Positions 32,331 to 43,435 of a DNA stretch of 64,000 bases are shown one piece after another (position 1 is the first letter of the stretch; every line of letters starts with the position of its first letter). The notes below the pieces were generated by a model. The model made no database searches. It had not been told where the DNA came from and saw only the letters and a list, made by a program, of their open reading frames with translations. The position numbers and the translations under genes are program-made. Source of the DNA: Bagarius yarrelli (lineage: Eukaryota; Chordata; Actinopteri; Siluriformes; Sisoridae); assembly GCA_005784505.1 (NCBI GenBank), contig VCAZ01000270.1:1-64000 (forward strand). The letters run 5' to 3'.

Positions 32331-32735
32331 TGTGGTGAAAATTATTAGATCGCCCTGTGGAGAAACAGCAAATGAGTAGAGACGGAGGCAGCAGAGAAAA
32401 AGATGACAGTCAAATTTATTGTCGCTCAAAGTCAAGACCAAACAACGTTCAGTGTTCACTTAAAGCGTGCAACCTTAAGGGCTGTGCTCTATTTAAACCC
32501 AAACAAATCTTCTGTTTCTTCAAGACCTTGCTTCGGTCATTACTGCTGGATCAGCAAAGCTGATGGCCTTGTCTTTGGGTGCGATCGCCTAAACTCTCAG
32601 AAAATGACACCTTATATGGTTATCATGTAAAGAACACAACAGGATTCACAGTAAGGTTGAGACATAACAATTTTCTCAGTTCCACTATAAAAACAGACGT
32701 GTTGTACTGATTATCTGAAGGTTGTCGGAACTCAG
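32331..32735 (-). mobile_element. ERV-2 5' LTR (minus)
   Basis: Ends in CACCACA next to the primer binding site. On the minus strand it has a TTTAAATAGAGC TATA-like box (about 32488) and CAATAAATTTG polyadenylation sequence (about 32415). It is about 100 bases longer than the 3' LTR because of indels. The upstream limit is taken where similarity to 25250-25275 stops. Confidence 0.8.
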
Positions 32736-32769
32736 AGCCCTCCTCAGAGTGGACACATTCACAGGGGTG

Positions 32770-33200
32770 TCAAATGCTGAGCTAATTTCCACTATGTTCT
32801 AATTAAATTATCAAAAAAAATAAACTTCTAAAAAGAATAAAAGTCTTGAGTCCAAGGTGAGAAGAGCAAAAATCTCCAATTTATTGCAGTCAGAAAGCAT
32901 TCAGAGGATCCAATACAATAAATGGCACAAGCAAAAAGCAAAACCTCCGTAAAGAGTATAATACCAAAAGCAAGATTCTCTGAAAATCCAGTCCTTTTAT
33001 ACCCATGGAATTTAAGTCCCTTCCTTTTCTTAACCAATGAATTTCCATTATTTCGCAACTTCCCTATTGTGATGTAAGTTACCATTATTTCAGGATGATG
33101 TAATTGTACATTGTGATGCATGTTACATTGTAGGGTAACAATACCTATGATCTGGGGTGCATTGTGATGTAATTTTCTACTAAAGTCGAATTTGACTTCC
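32770..33200 (-). mobile_element. Solo LTR, unassigned family (minus)
   Basis: On the minus strand GGTATAAAAGGACTGG (about 33000) is followed about 120 bases later by GCAATAAATTGGAG (about 32880), a typical LTR promoter and poly(A) arrangement. No internal region or second copy is seen. Confidence 0.5.
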
Positions 33201-33600
33201 TGTTTGTAAAAAAAAAGATATTGTCAATATAAAAGCTATTCTCTTCCTGATTTTTTCCCACTTGGCTTGCCTGCAAACCGAGACCCTTTCGCTGTGGATT
33301 TTTGAACATTTATCTGCTGACAATTCGTAAGTTTACTCTTCTCTTATTATAAAAGTTTTATATATTTTTTGTTGTTGCTTAAACTACTTCTAAGTTCATA
33401 TTATAAAATCACCTACTTAGTTTAACCATTTAATGATTTGTCAGTTCACTCTAGAATCACCTATTTGTTTTTATTGAATAATTTCTTTTATTTCTGCACT
33501 CAGTTGTTTACACAGTTTATGATTACTTATCTACTTTTAAGACTGTATTATATAAAAATCATGACCAGTGGTACTTCATTCCTTTAAACACTTTTCTCCA
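33201..33600. other. No gene seen
   Basis: AT-rich. A TATA-like CAATATAAAAGC at about 33227 is followed by a possible donor TTCGTAAGT (about 33326), too weak to call. Confidence 0.4.
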
Positions 33601-34080
33601 CTTCTCTTTCTAGCTCATTTAACTGCTAGACGTAGGGAATACATCCGACGGGTGTGGCCTGCCTGACTGGGGAGATTTTTCTTTCTGTGTTTTTCTAGAC
33701 CGTCGCATCCATCTATGCACTCTGGAGGAAAATACCTCACCTGTGCATCCATCTGGCAAAAGTGCTCCATCTTTCCCTCACTCGTGAACAAGGCCTCAAG
33801 ATACTTAATTTCCTCCACTTGAGGTAGGATCTCTCCTCCAACCTTCAGTTGGCAAACCACCTTTTTCCGGTGGAGAACCATGGCCTCAGACTTGAGAAGC
33901 TGATTCTCATCCCAGCTGCTTCGCACTCGACAACAAACTGCTCCAGGTCACACTAGAGGTCTTGGCCTGATGGAGCCAACAGCATCACATCATCTGTAAA
34001 AATCAGAGATGAAATCCTTTGGTCCCCAAACCAGACTTCCTCTGGCCCTTGGATGTACCTAGAAATTCTGTCCATGAAAA
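33600..34080 (-). pseudogene. LINE reverse transcriptase fragment (Rex3/RTE-like)
   Basis: Minus strand. FMDRISRYIQGPEEVWFGD, then IFTDDVMLLAPSGQDL, which carries the RT catalytic Asp pair as TDDV. ECEAAGMRIS and KSEAMVLHRKKV...LPQVEEIKYLEALFTSEG follow. The layout is that of a fish LINE RT palm and thumb; Rex3-type is my best guess. It has a stop at about 33955, a frame change near 33925 and lost its 3' end. Confidence 0.65.
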
Positions 34081-34215
34081 TTCAATTCAATTCAATTTTA
34101 TTTGTATAGCGCTTATTACAATGGTGATTGTCACAAAGCAGCTTTACACAGAGAGTCCAGCAGAACAACGGAGTTGGGGCTCCTTTCAGAACCCCTTCCA
34201 GAGGCCCCAATAAGG
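34081..34215 (-). repeat. L2 3' tail fragment
   Basis: TTCAATTCAATTCAATTTTA followed by TTGTATAGCGCTTATTACAA and AAGCAGCTTTACA, identical in layout to 25846-25915. Confidence 0.8.
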
Positions 34216-34649
34216 CTGGGTACTCTGCACTGCTATTCAGCCCATAGGCACAAACAAAAGGACGAAACCTATTCCCTACCCAAAGTTTATTTGTCCAACA
34301 TTTCAGTTTTGGATAAAAATTGGGGTTTAAACAATATTTTGCAACCTCTAGATTATCTGCCATCTGATAAGTATTTCATTGAATTATTTGATTGCTTTAT
34401 ATTATTTATTATGTTATTTATTTTTATTTTTACAAATGTTCATCAGCAATAACTTGTTAGTATTTTTCACCATGGCTGTATTGCAATTTAATAATAATGT
34501 TTTAACAATTTCAGTCTGGTTTTTGTTCTCAACATCATTTCTTATAATAACCAATTATCTGTTGCTGGCAGCTGATTCTGGTCTGTTAACCATATTTATC
34601 TTTCCTGACTTGAGTGTGGCCTGTGCTTACATAAGATTTTCTTTGCTTC

Positions 34650-35415
34650 TTTTGGGATTACTAGCATGATGATACCCAACTTTATCTGTCTGCTAAACCA
34701 ATCCGGTTATTTTCCTTCACCATCTTTAATCAGTTGCTTAGCTAAAATTTAAGAATAGCTTTCAGCTAACTTCCTAAAGCTAATAGGCAACAAAACTAAG
34801 ACCCTACTTGTTGGCACTAGATCTGTTTTGTCTAAAATAATGCAATTTGTCCTTTATCTCAAGTTAAAAGTTTAGGTGTTATCATGGATTGATAGCACAC
34901 AATAGTGCATGGTAAACTATCCTCTGAACCTCAAATTAATAATATCACCTACATAATATTAACCGACTCCTCTCCTCTCTCTCCAACAATAATACAGCAG
35001 TTCTTGTTTAGGCACAAGTCACCTCACATATAGACTATTGTGTAATGCCCTTTTTATTGCTATATAATCTCCGGTTGGTTAGAATACTGCAGCTTGTGTT
35101 ATTTATAGAACATCTTTTACAAGGCACATTTGTCCTGTCTCCAGCAATTGCATTAGCTACCAGTAAGGTACTGAGTTGACCTCAAGACCCTGTTACTTAT
35201 GAACAAGGCACTTGCACCACTATACCTTACTTAACTTCTTCATGTTTACACCCCTTCACACCCTTTGCTCTTCACCTTCAATTTCTCCTGTGGTTCCTCA
35301 GATTTAACCAACCACCATGGCTGGCAAATCTTTTAGCCTTTGGCAACTCCTTTTCAATTGATATTCCACTTGATATTGTCTTCTAACTTTTAAAACACAA
35401 CTTAAAATATGTCTT
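34650..35415 (+). pseudogene. L2-like LINE RT C-terminal fragment
   Basis: Plus strand. DDTQLYLSAKP (about 34680) is the residue of the YADD box. Later HIDYCVMPFLL, PYLTSSCLHPFTPFALH and DIPLDIVF-like C-terminal sequence run to about 35410. Many stops. It is a different L2-like family from the two large copies. Confidence 0.6.
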
Positions 35416-35429
35416 AAATGTAAGGATTA

Positions 35430-35830
35430 AGTTTCATGTGATTGTTTCATGTTTATGTTCTGTTTATGTTTCATGTTTATATTATGTTTCTTTTATATAG
35501 TTCATGTTATATGTTTTGAGTTCAGGTTTATTTTTCATGTTTTATGTTTGATATTGTTTCATGTTTTGTTCATGTTGGGTTCATGTTTTATGTTTATGCT
35601 TTTGTTTATGTTTCTTGTTTAAGTTTTATGTTTCCCATTGTCTTTGTCATGGATTTCGTTGTGTCCCTGTAACACTGTTGTGTTCTGTTTATGTCAAGCC
35701 AGGTCAAGTTAACTTTATGATAGTCAAGTTCATGTTTATTGTTTGGTCAAGTGCTTATCTTTAGTGCTCACTATCATAAATAAACTGTACCTTTGGATTC
35801 TCAACTACTCGCCTCAGTGGATTTCATTAG
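35430..35830 (+). mobile_element. Ty3/gypsy solo LTR
   Basis: AAATAAACTGTACCTTTGGA and CTCGCCTCAGTGGATTTC match the end of the LTR at 37805-38166. The 5' half has expanded into irregular CATGTTTATGTTT repeats (35430-35640). Confidence 0.65.
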
Positions 35831-35983
35831 ATTAAGACATATCTTTTTATTAAGGCGTTTTATAAAATGTTTTATTTTATTGAGTCTTCACTGTACTTTA
35901 GTTGTCTATACTGAGTGTTTGTTGTGTTTTTAGTCTTATGTGGTTTCATATTTCATCTGTTGTTTTTGCCTGCTTGTAGGGGG

Positions 35984-36026
35984 ACATTATTATTATTATT
36001 ATTATTTTATTTATTTATTTATTTTT
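35984..36026. repeat. (ATT)n / (ATTT)n microsatellite
   Basis: ATTATTATTATTATTATT followed by TTTATTTATTTATTT. Confidence 0.9.
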
Positions 36027-36984
36027 TTACACGAAACTTCTAGACGGTATTTTATACTGTTTATACTAACAGTAATACTTCATAAAATAAAACAATATGC
36101 ACAGAGGAAACAGTAATGTAAATATTGTGTTATTCATAATAACAAGAAACATGATAAATATATCCAGTAAGTAGGTCAAGTTCATAATGTCACTTTTCAG
36201 TAGCATGAAGCACATAGAGAGATAAAAAGACAATCATGGCTTTTGTTGACCCTATAAAATGATGTTTGTGCTTCTATGAAAAGCAGCTTTTTAAGAGAAT
36301 AAATTGCATCCCCTCCATTTTTTGGTGCAGAAAAATATCCTAGCTGTCTGTAACTGCTACTAGCTGGCTTTAATCACAGGTGATATTTTTAAAGGGCCCT
36401 TTGGATGCGACCTGAACTTTTACCAGTTGTTTGAACTGAAATGTGTATTAATAGTGTGTCTACAAATCCACCCTATAATGATAAAAATCCACAATTTTTT
36501 TAGTCTCCTTAAATCAGATACAGATACCTGTTTTTGTGTTGTTACACGGATCAAGGCCACACCCACAATTGTTGATTGACACCGCAGTTTTAGCGTCAAC
36601 CCGCCCAAGCAGTGTTGCTAAATTGGCCTCTTAATTGGGTTTTCCCCACTTAATTGAGCTTCTTTTGATCACTGAAAACTGAAAAAATTGCATTTGGCCT
36701 GTTGTTAAAATTTGGGATAATATTTATTACAACAAACTAGAGTTTATATAATTAATTTTTCAGTTCAAATGTTTTGGGCGGATTTTTTATAAATGGATGT
36801 TTTACTCTGTAGTTGGTCTGGTGATTTTCAATCTATTCTTTCAAGACTGGAGCAGAATGTCTCCCTGATCTATGTAAGTGTGTTTATGTTTACATTACTT
36901 ATTTCTCACCAGACTGCTTTATAAACAATGGTCAGTATAAAGCAGGTGTTGCTTAGTAGTTAGGGATCGCAGAGACACACTCGA
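36027..36984. other. No gene seen
   Basis: AT-rich sequence with short chance frames only. Confidence 0.5.
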
Positions 36985-37262
36985 AGTACCCCGTGTGTCA
37001 CAGTACCAGACTGGTGGATTGAGCCAGTGAAGAAGGATTTTGTTCTTTTTGTGTCTAGGTGGGGGAGCAGCCAAACCTATCTGTAACCTTCTCCTTGGGC
37101 CGCCCGTGTCAGGAGCGATTCAAAGCCTTCGAGGGTTCTTAGCGCTCTGTTGGTGGTTCTGGCCTGGCTGAGGGATCCCGCTGTGCTGAGGCCACTGCAG
37201 CCTTCGCAGGGGGCTGTTTTTAGGAGGAAGCAAACAGGGCTTCCAAATAAGCCCACAACCAC
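36985..37262 (-). repeat. DIRS-associated ORF1-like fragment
   Basis: GGGGGAGCAGCCAAACCT, CTCCTTGGGCCGCCCGTGTC and neighbours match 55490-55545 over about 70 bases. The minus-strand frame has EGYR and PEGFES-like sequence. The assignment to DIRS depends on the neighbourhood of the second copy. Confidence 0.4.
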
Positions 37263-37740
37263 ATTTATTGATACAAATATAAAAATGTATTATTTATTCA
37301 GGTACTTAAACATATTTATTTAGTAACATACAACATAACCAAGTAGGCCTAAAACTAATTTTCACTGGCTTCAGCATTTAACATTTCATTTAACATTTTA
37401 TTTAATATTCAATATTCAATATTCAAATAAAAAATTCATTCATCAATTACATTTACATACAGTGCATCAAGAACATCTTTGAAATTAACATGAAATAGTC
37501 CTACACATTGGTAAAAAGGTTACTGATCAGCCACTTCTCATCTTTTAAGCTTTCTTAAAAAAATTCTCTAGATAGGCTTAAATGTAACATACTGATCTTA
37601 AATGGTTCTACAGTAATTACCAAAGAAATGAAGATATGTTCATTCCAAAATTAAAAAGATGTTTGGAACATAAATATGATTTTAACTTGATTTCATAGTT
37701 ATTCTTTTTTGGCCATCTTCAGTATTATTGATTTATGTTT
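37263..37740. other. No gene seen
   Basis: AT-rich; AATATTCAATATTCAA repeats at about 37405-37427. Confidence 0.5.
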
Positions 37741-37749
37741 TCTTTGTGT

Positions 37750-37804
37750 TAGCTTAGCTTGCTAGCTAGGTAACTCTGCTATGCTAGCTAGCTAAGCTAG
37801 CTTC
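37750..37804. repeat. GCTAGC-rich imperfect palindrome
   Basis: AGCTTAGCTTGCTAGCTA and TAGCTAGCTAAGCTAGCT form an imperfect hairpin with a short loop, directly abutting the gypsy LTR that starts at 37805. Confidence 0.7.
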
Positions 37805-38166
37805 TGTCATGTTTTGGTTTTGTTACTCCCTGTTTTGTCCTCCTGTCTTCCTGTCATGTTATTCCCTTTGTCTCTGTGTCTTGTTCCTATTGGTTTGTCT
37901 TTTAGTTAATTAGTTCTTTGTGTATTTATAGCCCTTGTTTGTATATTTTAGTTTACCATTTGTATATGTACCACTGTGGGGAGTTTCTGGTAATGCTTCT
38001 GGTTTGGATAATTCTGATGTTTCTGTTCAAGTTAAGTTTGGTTCATGTTCTTTGTTTGTTTGGTTTTTATGTTTATAGTCAAGTTTAGTGTTTTTGGATA
38101 TAGTTCTCTGTAAATAAACTGCACGTGGGTTCTCAATCTGTCTCGCCTCAGTGGACTTTCGTTACA
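37805..38166 (+). mobile_element. Ty3/gypsy 5' LTR, best preserved copy
   Basis: Starts TGTCATG, ends GTTACA, about 362 bases. TATTTATAGCCC at about 37924 may be the TATA box and AAATAAACTG (about 38113) the poly(A) signal. Three other decayed copies are at 10960-11235, 11960-12165 and 35430-35830. Confidence 0.8.
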
Positions 38167-38880
38167 GAATAATCCACCCCAAAAATGAACCCAACAGTTG
38201 AACGTTTGATTCACCGCCATCAGGACAATTGAGGAGTATGTGGAGTAATTTTGGGGACTAAGTGACCTCACAGGGTTTAATTATGTTACCCTGAAAGACT
38301 TTTTTGCTTTGGACTAAATGACCCTGTTGGGTGTATGATGCCAGGTCGGAAAATCCCCTGGTCCCTGGAGGAATACATGGACTATGCTTTGCAGCTAAGT
38401 GGTTTCTCATTTACTGTGGGGTACACATTTGTCAGCGCCCCAGCCCAGCTCCAAGATGGCCGCCGCTCTGCTGCCAAGACTGGTATCCAGTATGGCGGAT
38501 CCTCAGATGGGAACTACTAGGGCAGCTGGACTATCAAGGGCCTCAGTTCTGGCCCTGAAAAAGGTGGTGCCCATCTCGGAGGCTTTCCCTGTCATGGGAA
38601 TTGCCATTCTCTGTGTTTGGGCCACTTACTGCTCTGTTCACACTCTCAAACCTGCCCAAAAGATGGATCCGGAACCAGAGCCAGACCCCGAGCCTGATGC
38701 CATGCCTGAGGGGTCTCCTGCCAGAGACTGTTTATGCCAAGCCAGCATCACCTGAGACTGAATGTGCCATGCCTCTGTCTAGTGGTATGCTTGCCTTGCC
38801 TCTGTCTAGTGTTATGCCTGCCTTGCTGCTGTCTAGTGTTTTGCCTGCTTTGTATCTTAAAAAAAAACTTTTGAAAATAT
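38167..38880 (+). pseudogene. Ty3/gypsy gag, 5' part
   Basis: Follows the LTR. An early segment WSLEEYMDYALQLSGFSFTV (about 38359-38420) has a match in 11236-11850. Later short repeats AMPLSSGMLALPLSSVMPAL (about 38765-38830) come from a GCCTCTGTCTAGTG-type DNA repeat. The element stops at about 38880 without zinc knuckle or pol. Confidence 0.65.
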
Positions 38881-39109
38881 TTAACTAACCAGAATTAGTG
38901 CTTTAATTGATATTCTGATGTGAAATGCATCAGAAAATATATAGTTCATAAGCTTAATATTTGTAATACTCCAGCCGTGTTGTGCATATCATGACTACTA
39001 ATTTGACCTTGTAATTAGCTCGCTATCACTACTAGCAAAACTCATCTTTCTAAATAAAACTAAATTAATAAATTAATTAACTAAAAACAACTTTATAATA
39101 CACAAAATG
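38881..39109. other. AT-rich, nothing recognised
   Basis: No open frame of note. Confidence 0.5.
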
Positions 39110-39985
39110 TATGTGTCTATATGAAGCTTTAGCCCCCCTTCGAGAAGCGGGCCCTCTCAAACACTTCCAGAGGCTCCTGTGGCATTTTGCACAAGACCAC
39201 ATCAGCACTGGCTTCACTCCTGAGATGGGCATGGTGCAACAAACTCAAACCGGTTGCAAGTACCATGCTGTGCGACCGGACTCTCAGTCCATGGGGGACA
39301 CCACGTTGTACAACATGCAGGCAGCCGCTGTGGTATGCAGTGGCATAACAATTGCCTCGAGTTGTTGGCAGTGTGGTTGGCCCTGAAGAGGTTTCAGCCC
39401 ATGATTCAGGGCAGACACATGTGGATCCGTTCGGACAACACTGCGGCCGTTCGGAAAACATCTCTGGAACCTCCACGTGGAGGTGGACCAGGAGGATTTA
39501 AGAGATCTGTCACCCGCAGTAGTGAATGGCATTATTCAGGCTAGAGCGCCCTACACCCAGGCTAGGATACATGCCCATGATACCCACCACTCCCTTTAAG
39601 TATCAGGTGGTGACTTTGCAAAAAGGCTTTGCTGATGTTCTCACCTACGCTATATCCTCCCCCTTGGGGTGGGAGATGAGGCGCTCCTGCACACTGATCA
39701 TTTGACACACTGGTTCCTGTCGACACTTACCTTCGGTAGACCCCTGACACAGTCGTTGGAGTGAACAACAGATTATGTCTTGGTTACATATGGTAACCCT
39801 TGTTCCCTGATAGAGGAAACGGAAACATTGTGTTCCTCATACCACTGCACCGGACCATCCCAGGGGAGTCATTTTCGGCTCCTCAGGTCAGAACGATGAG
39901 CAGTATTGCGACCGGTCTATTTATACCCGGAAGTCTCATCTCCCTTCCCTCCATCAGGGAATGAGGGTTACCATACATAACCGAA
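39110..39985 (+). mobile_element. DIRS fragment: RNase H and 3' end
   Basis: Plus strand. HNNCLELLAVWLALKRFQPM (about 39345-39400) with RSDNTAAVRK contains the RNase H catalytic Glu and Asp in DIRS arrangement; an upstream frame covers the preceding connection. The recombinase gene is missing. From about 39590 the sequence matches the terminal part of the DIRS at 7181-9200 (GGTTCCTGTCG, CTTACCTTCGGTAGA) and continues into GAACGATGAGCAGTATTG. Confidence 0.75.
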
Positions 39986-40265
39986 ACATTTGTTTTTATT
40001 TATTTTTTAAAAGTGATAATTTTTTGTGTCTAATGATTAATGTTGGTTTGCTGCACCTGCAGAAAAGAGATGTTATGATTGGTACGTTGATGCCCAGTCT
40101 ATGCCCAATACTGCCATTCATCCTTTTTTTAGAAATTGTATTTATTGGGTTTTTAAAATTAAACACAACATATGAATCCTTTAAAGACTACATGGAAAAC
40201 GCCTCAGTTACATATGGTAACCCTCGTTCCCTGATGGAGGGAACGGAGACGTTGTGTCATTTAGT
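39760..40265. repeat. Inverted DIRS terminal sequences flanking a 220-base insert
   Basis: CCCTCCATCAGGGAATGAGG (39947-39966) and its inverted partner around 40212-40243 (GTAACCCTCGTTCCCTGATG) lie on either side of about 220 bases of non-DIRS DNA. A third related block is at 39781-39830. Confidence 0.6.
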
Positions 40266-41329
40266 GGAAAAGAAGTGGAAAATGTCTCTGTTTAAACATT
40301 TGTTATATTATCTATGTTTTATTGTGGATAAAATATTAGCTTATGTAACTTGAAAGTCTTGAAGTTTTCCAACTTTTCTGGAATTCAGGTTGTTCTTTTG
40401 CTGTTTTAAATTGTATTCCTTGAATTAAATAAATCCATAAGGTGTATATTGTATTACTTTCAGTGATGTCATCTTCTGATGTTACTAATAAATATAAATA
40501 CTTTATTTTAATTAGTGTTAAAGCTCCTATATATTGTTAAACTACAACATGATAAGAATTGGTAATAGAGTAAATATAAAATATAAATTAAAAATATAAT
40601 AGACCAAGACAACCAACATCCCCCTTAATAAAGAAGGCTGCTATATTTTACGATTAAATTTTTTAAAATTAAAATTACCCGGTAGAAAAAAGAATTAAAC
40701 TATTAAAAGACCCACAGCTAAAGGAACTGATATTGGTCTTGTGCAGCTTTCCTTAAATAGCAAATGTGCCTATAAAATAGATATGGACATTTGTCATCAT
40801 CACATTATTATATAATGAGATATCATACATAGATAAAAAACTCTCATAGCACACTTGTGATGCTTGTCACACTGACATTGATTTTGCATGATTTCACCTT
40901 CTTTGACAATTTTTTTTACAAATACTGCTTTTATACTGGGGCAGTCAGTTCTCCTTGGGTCACATATTTGTTCTCTTTACATGTACAATCTGGTTACACA
41001 GTCTGCAGTAGCAGTTCAAGTCATACATGTAGCATGCTGCAGAAAGTTCATCCTCTGCATGTCACATGCATTCACATACTGCAGGGGGTCAGTTCTCCAG
41101 TAGGTTACTCATGCTGCAGCAAAGTTTCCATGGTATTGTCTGGATGGCCGCCTAGAAGACAAGATATCACTAAAAAACTGCCTTATTGTCTCCAAGTGCT
41201 GGCGGCAACGGTGAGCTCAGAATAACAAAGAACAAACATATGTTAGTGTAGATGCCATTAGACTTATGATATACAAATATATTGTGTGTTATTGGTATAA
41301 TAAGATACCAATAGTTTGCCAGAGTTTCG
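40266..41329. other. No gene seen
   Basis: A 122-codon plus-strand frame at 40857-41225 has no features of a known family. A CTGCAG-rich part (41000-41110) may be a repeat. Confidence 0.35.
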
Positions 41330-42125
41330 AGAGCGCAGCGGACGTGGAGGACCATAAAAGGATAACAGCTCACTCAGGTACTGAGTTGCTAAAACCATTC
41401 AGGGCTTTATAACTAACTAACAGGATTTTAAAACCTTTTAGATATTTAAAAAGGAGCTAGTGTAGTGTTGACAGAACCAGGCTAATATGATCATACTTTT
41501 TGGTTCTATTAAGAACTTTAGCTACTGAGTTTTGGACCCGCTGGAGTGTTTATTAGGCACGCAGAACAACCTCCCAGTAAAGTTTTACATTAATCTAATC
41601 TTCAGGTCATGAACGTATGAACTAAAATTTCTGCATTTGACCTCAAGAGCATAGGTCGTAGTTTAAATATATTTTTAAGATGATAAAATGCATTTTTACA
41701 AATGCTAGAAATGTGGCTCTTAAAAAAAATTGCTGTCAAAAACCACACCTAAGTTTCTAACTAGCAATGAAAAGTTAACAGAGCAGCCATCAAGTGCTAG
41801 ACAGTGACCTAGATTTTTACATGCAGAGGCTTTATGTCCGATGAGTAACACCTCTGTTTTTGCTGTTGATGAATTAATTATATTTAGAAGCGGACCTATG
41901 ACTTTAGGAATCCCTCTTTTAGGAGCTTAGACAGAATAGGGTCTAACATAAATGTTGTTGGTTTAGATGACTTAATAAGTTTATAAAGTTCTTTCTCTCC
42001 TATAGTAACGAATGAGTGGAATTGTTCCTCGGGGGATCTATAGCACGTGATACTGCGCCTGTCTGCCACACGTTCACAATTTTTCATCACTGAATTCATC
42101 ACTGCTGTGCTGTTGGTAAATGTCA
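41330..42125 (-). pseudogene. L2 LINE RT, decayed (minus)
   Basis: The minus strand shows the C-terminal RT part (41330-41880) aligned with 26880-27420. At 42129-41896 it carries the pre-RT segment with EKELYKLIKSSKPTTFMLDP, equivalent to LDPIPTHFLK of the intact copies. The central palm domain is deleted between about 41880 and 41900. Confidence 0.65.
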
Positions 42126-42139
42126 ACACATTTTGATGC

Positions 42140-42335
42140 TTTGTTACAATCTTACTGAATTTAAGCTTAGCATAAATTTGTCAGAATATTAATTGCTCTG
42201 GCTCCCGGTAAACACTGGACTATGGTAGCTGAAGTCTCTATTTTCACGTTCCGTACAATAGAATCACCAATAACTGGAGCTTTTTCATCAGGTTTCTCAG
42301 TGGGTGCAAGATGGGCTTTCCTCAGCCTTTGCAGA
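42140..42335 (-). pseudogene. L2 ORF1 esterase-like fragment
   Basis: Minus strand. APVIGDSIVRNVKIET followed by VQCLPGARAINI. The GDS motif is the nucleophile block of SGNH hydrolases, known from ORF1 of fish L2/CR1 elements. The endonuclease part between this and the RT at 42125 is missing. Confidence 0.65.
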
Positions 42336-43184
42336 AAGTAGAGACTCTTTATTTAATTGGTGTATCATTTAAAAACAAACACTACATTACAAAGCAGTTT
42401 CACAGAAGCCCAGGGCATATATTTAAATCCTATAAGTAACCACTTAATATGACCACTGCAAGAAAAATATTCTAACATAAATCAACAACACAGTCTTCTG
42501 TAAGACATCTGATTGTGTAATTTTAATTTCCTACAGTGTAAAGCTGTAGAATAGAGAGTTAGTAATTGATCTGTGATGTGCACAAAACTTTGTTTATAAT
42601 TACAGAAAGAGTTTTAAGGGACACTATATAGTGCACTGGTTCCACAAGACTGGTTTCTAAGACTTTGGTTTCTAAGGCATTAACTTGTGGATGGGCAGGA
42701 TTTATATCTTGTACAATAAGAATAACTAAGGTTAGGCAATTTTTTTCATTCAATTTTCCAGCAAAACAATTACTTTCACAGCCAACATCAGATTTTTCAT
42801 CAAAATAATAGATTTCATTCTGAAACATGTAAAGCAGAATCCAAATGTGAGACCTTCAAACTGACCAATCAGCAAATTACAGCTTCACCCACTGTATAAA
42901 ATGACCCTTAGCAGACCCCCCAATGTATACACATGTTGTCCTAAAGGCCTTGATCGCTATCAGCACCTCTGTGCCTTCAGGAACACCAAATGGCCCTTTT
43001 ACTACCCATTTTATGTTTGGGGTAGGAAAGCAAAGGTCTGATCATTTTCAGCCTTATATATGCATTCTTTTTAAAACCTTTCTAACATGTATATTCTGTT
43101 ACTGCCGCTGTGTCCTTTTCAATTAGAACTGGTATTTGTGTTGACATTTTTCCGTTCCCACTCATATTTCTTACCATGTTCCAC
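42336..43184. other. No gene seen
   Basis: AT-rich. An open frame at 42559-42828 (minus) has no recognisable features. Confidence 0.45.
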
Positions 43185-43435
43185 ATTAAAGGATGCCGGC
43201 TGCCTGTCAGTACAGCGCAATATAAAAACTACAGCAGGGGTCAAAGACTTTTTTTTACAAAGCCCCAAAGTTATGGAATAGCCTTCCAATAAATGTTCAA
43301 GAATCAAGTCTAGGTTAAAAACATATTTATTTAGTCAAGCATTTTGTGAATAAATTTGCTTTAGACAAAGGAGCAGATCTGGGGGACCCATGGATGTTGA
43401 GTATTATGTTGATCTAATATGTTTAGATATCAGTG
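43185..43435 (+). repeat. L2 LINE 3' fragment
   Basis: AAAGGATGCCGGCTGCCTGT, then ATATTTATTTAGTCAAGCAT and AAAGGAGCAGATCTGGGGGA match 51015-51255 of the plus-strand L2. Confidence 0.8.

Noticed and set aside
40857..41225. 122-codon plus-strand frame
   Set aside because: Cys/Ser-rich but without a known domain, signal for splicing or similarity within the window.
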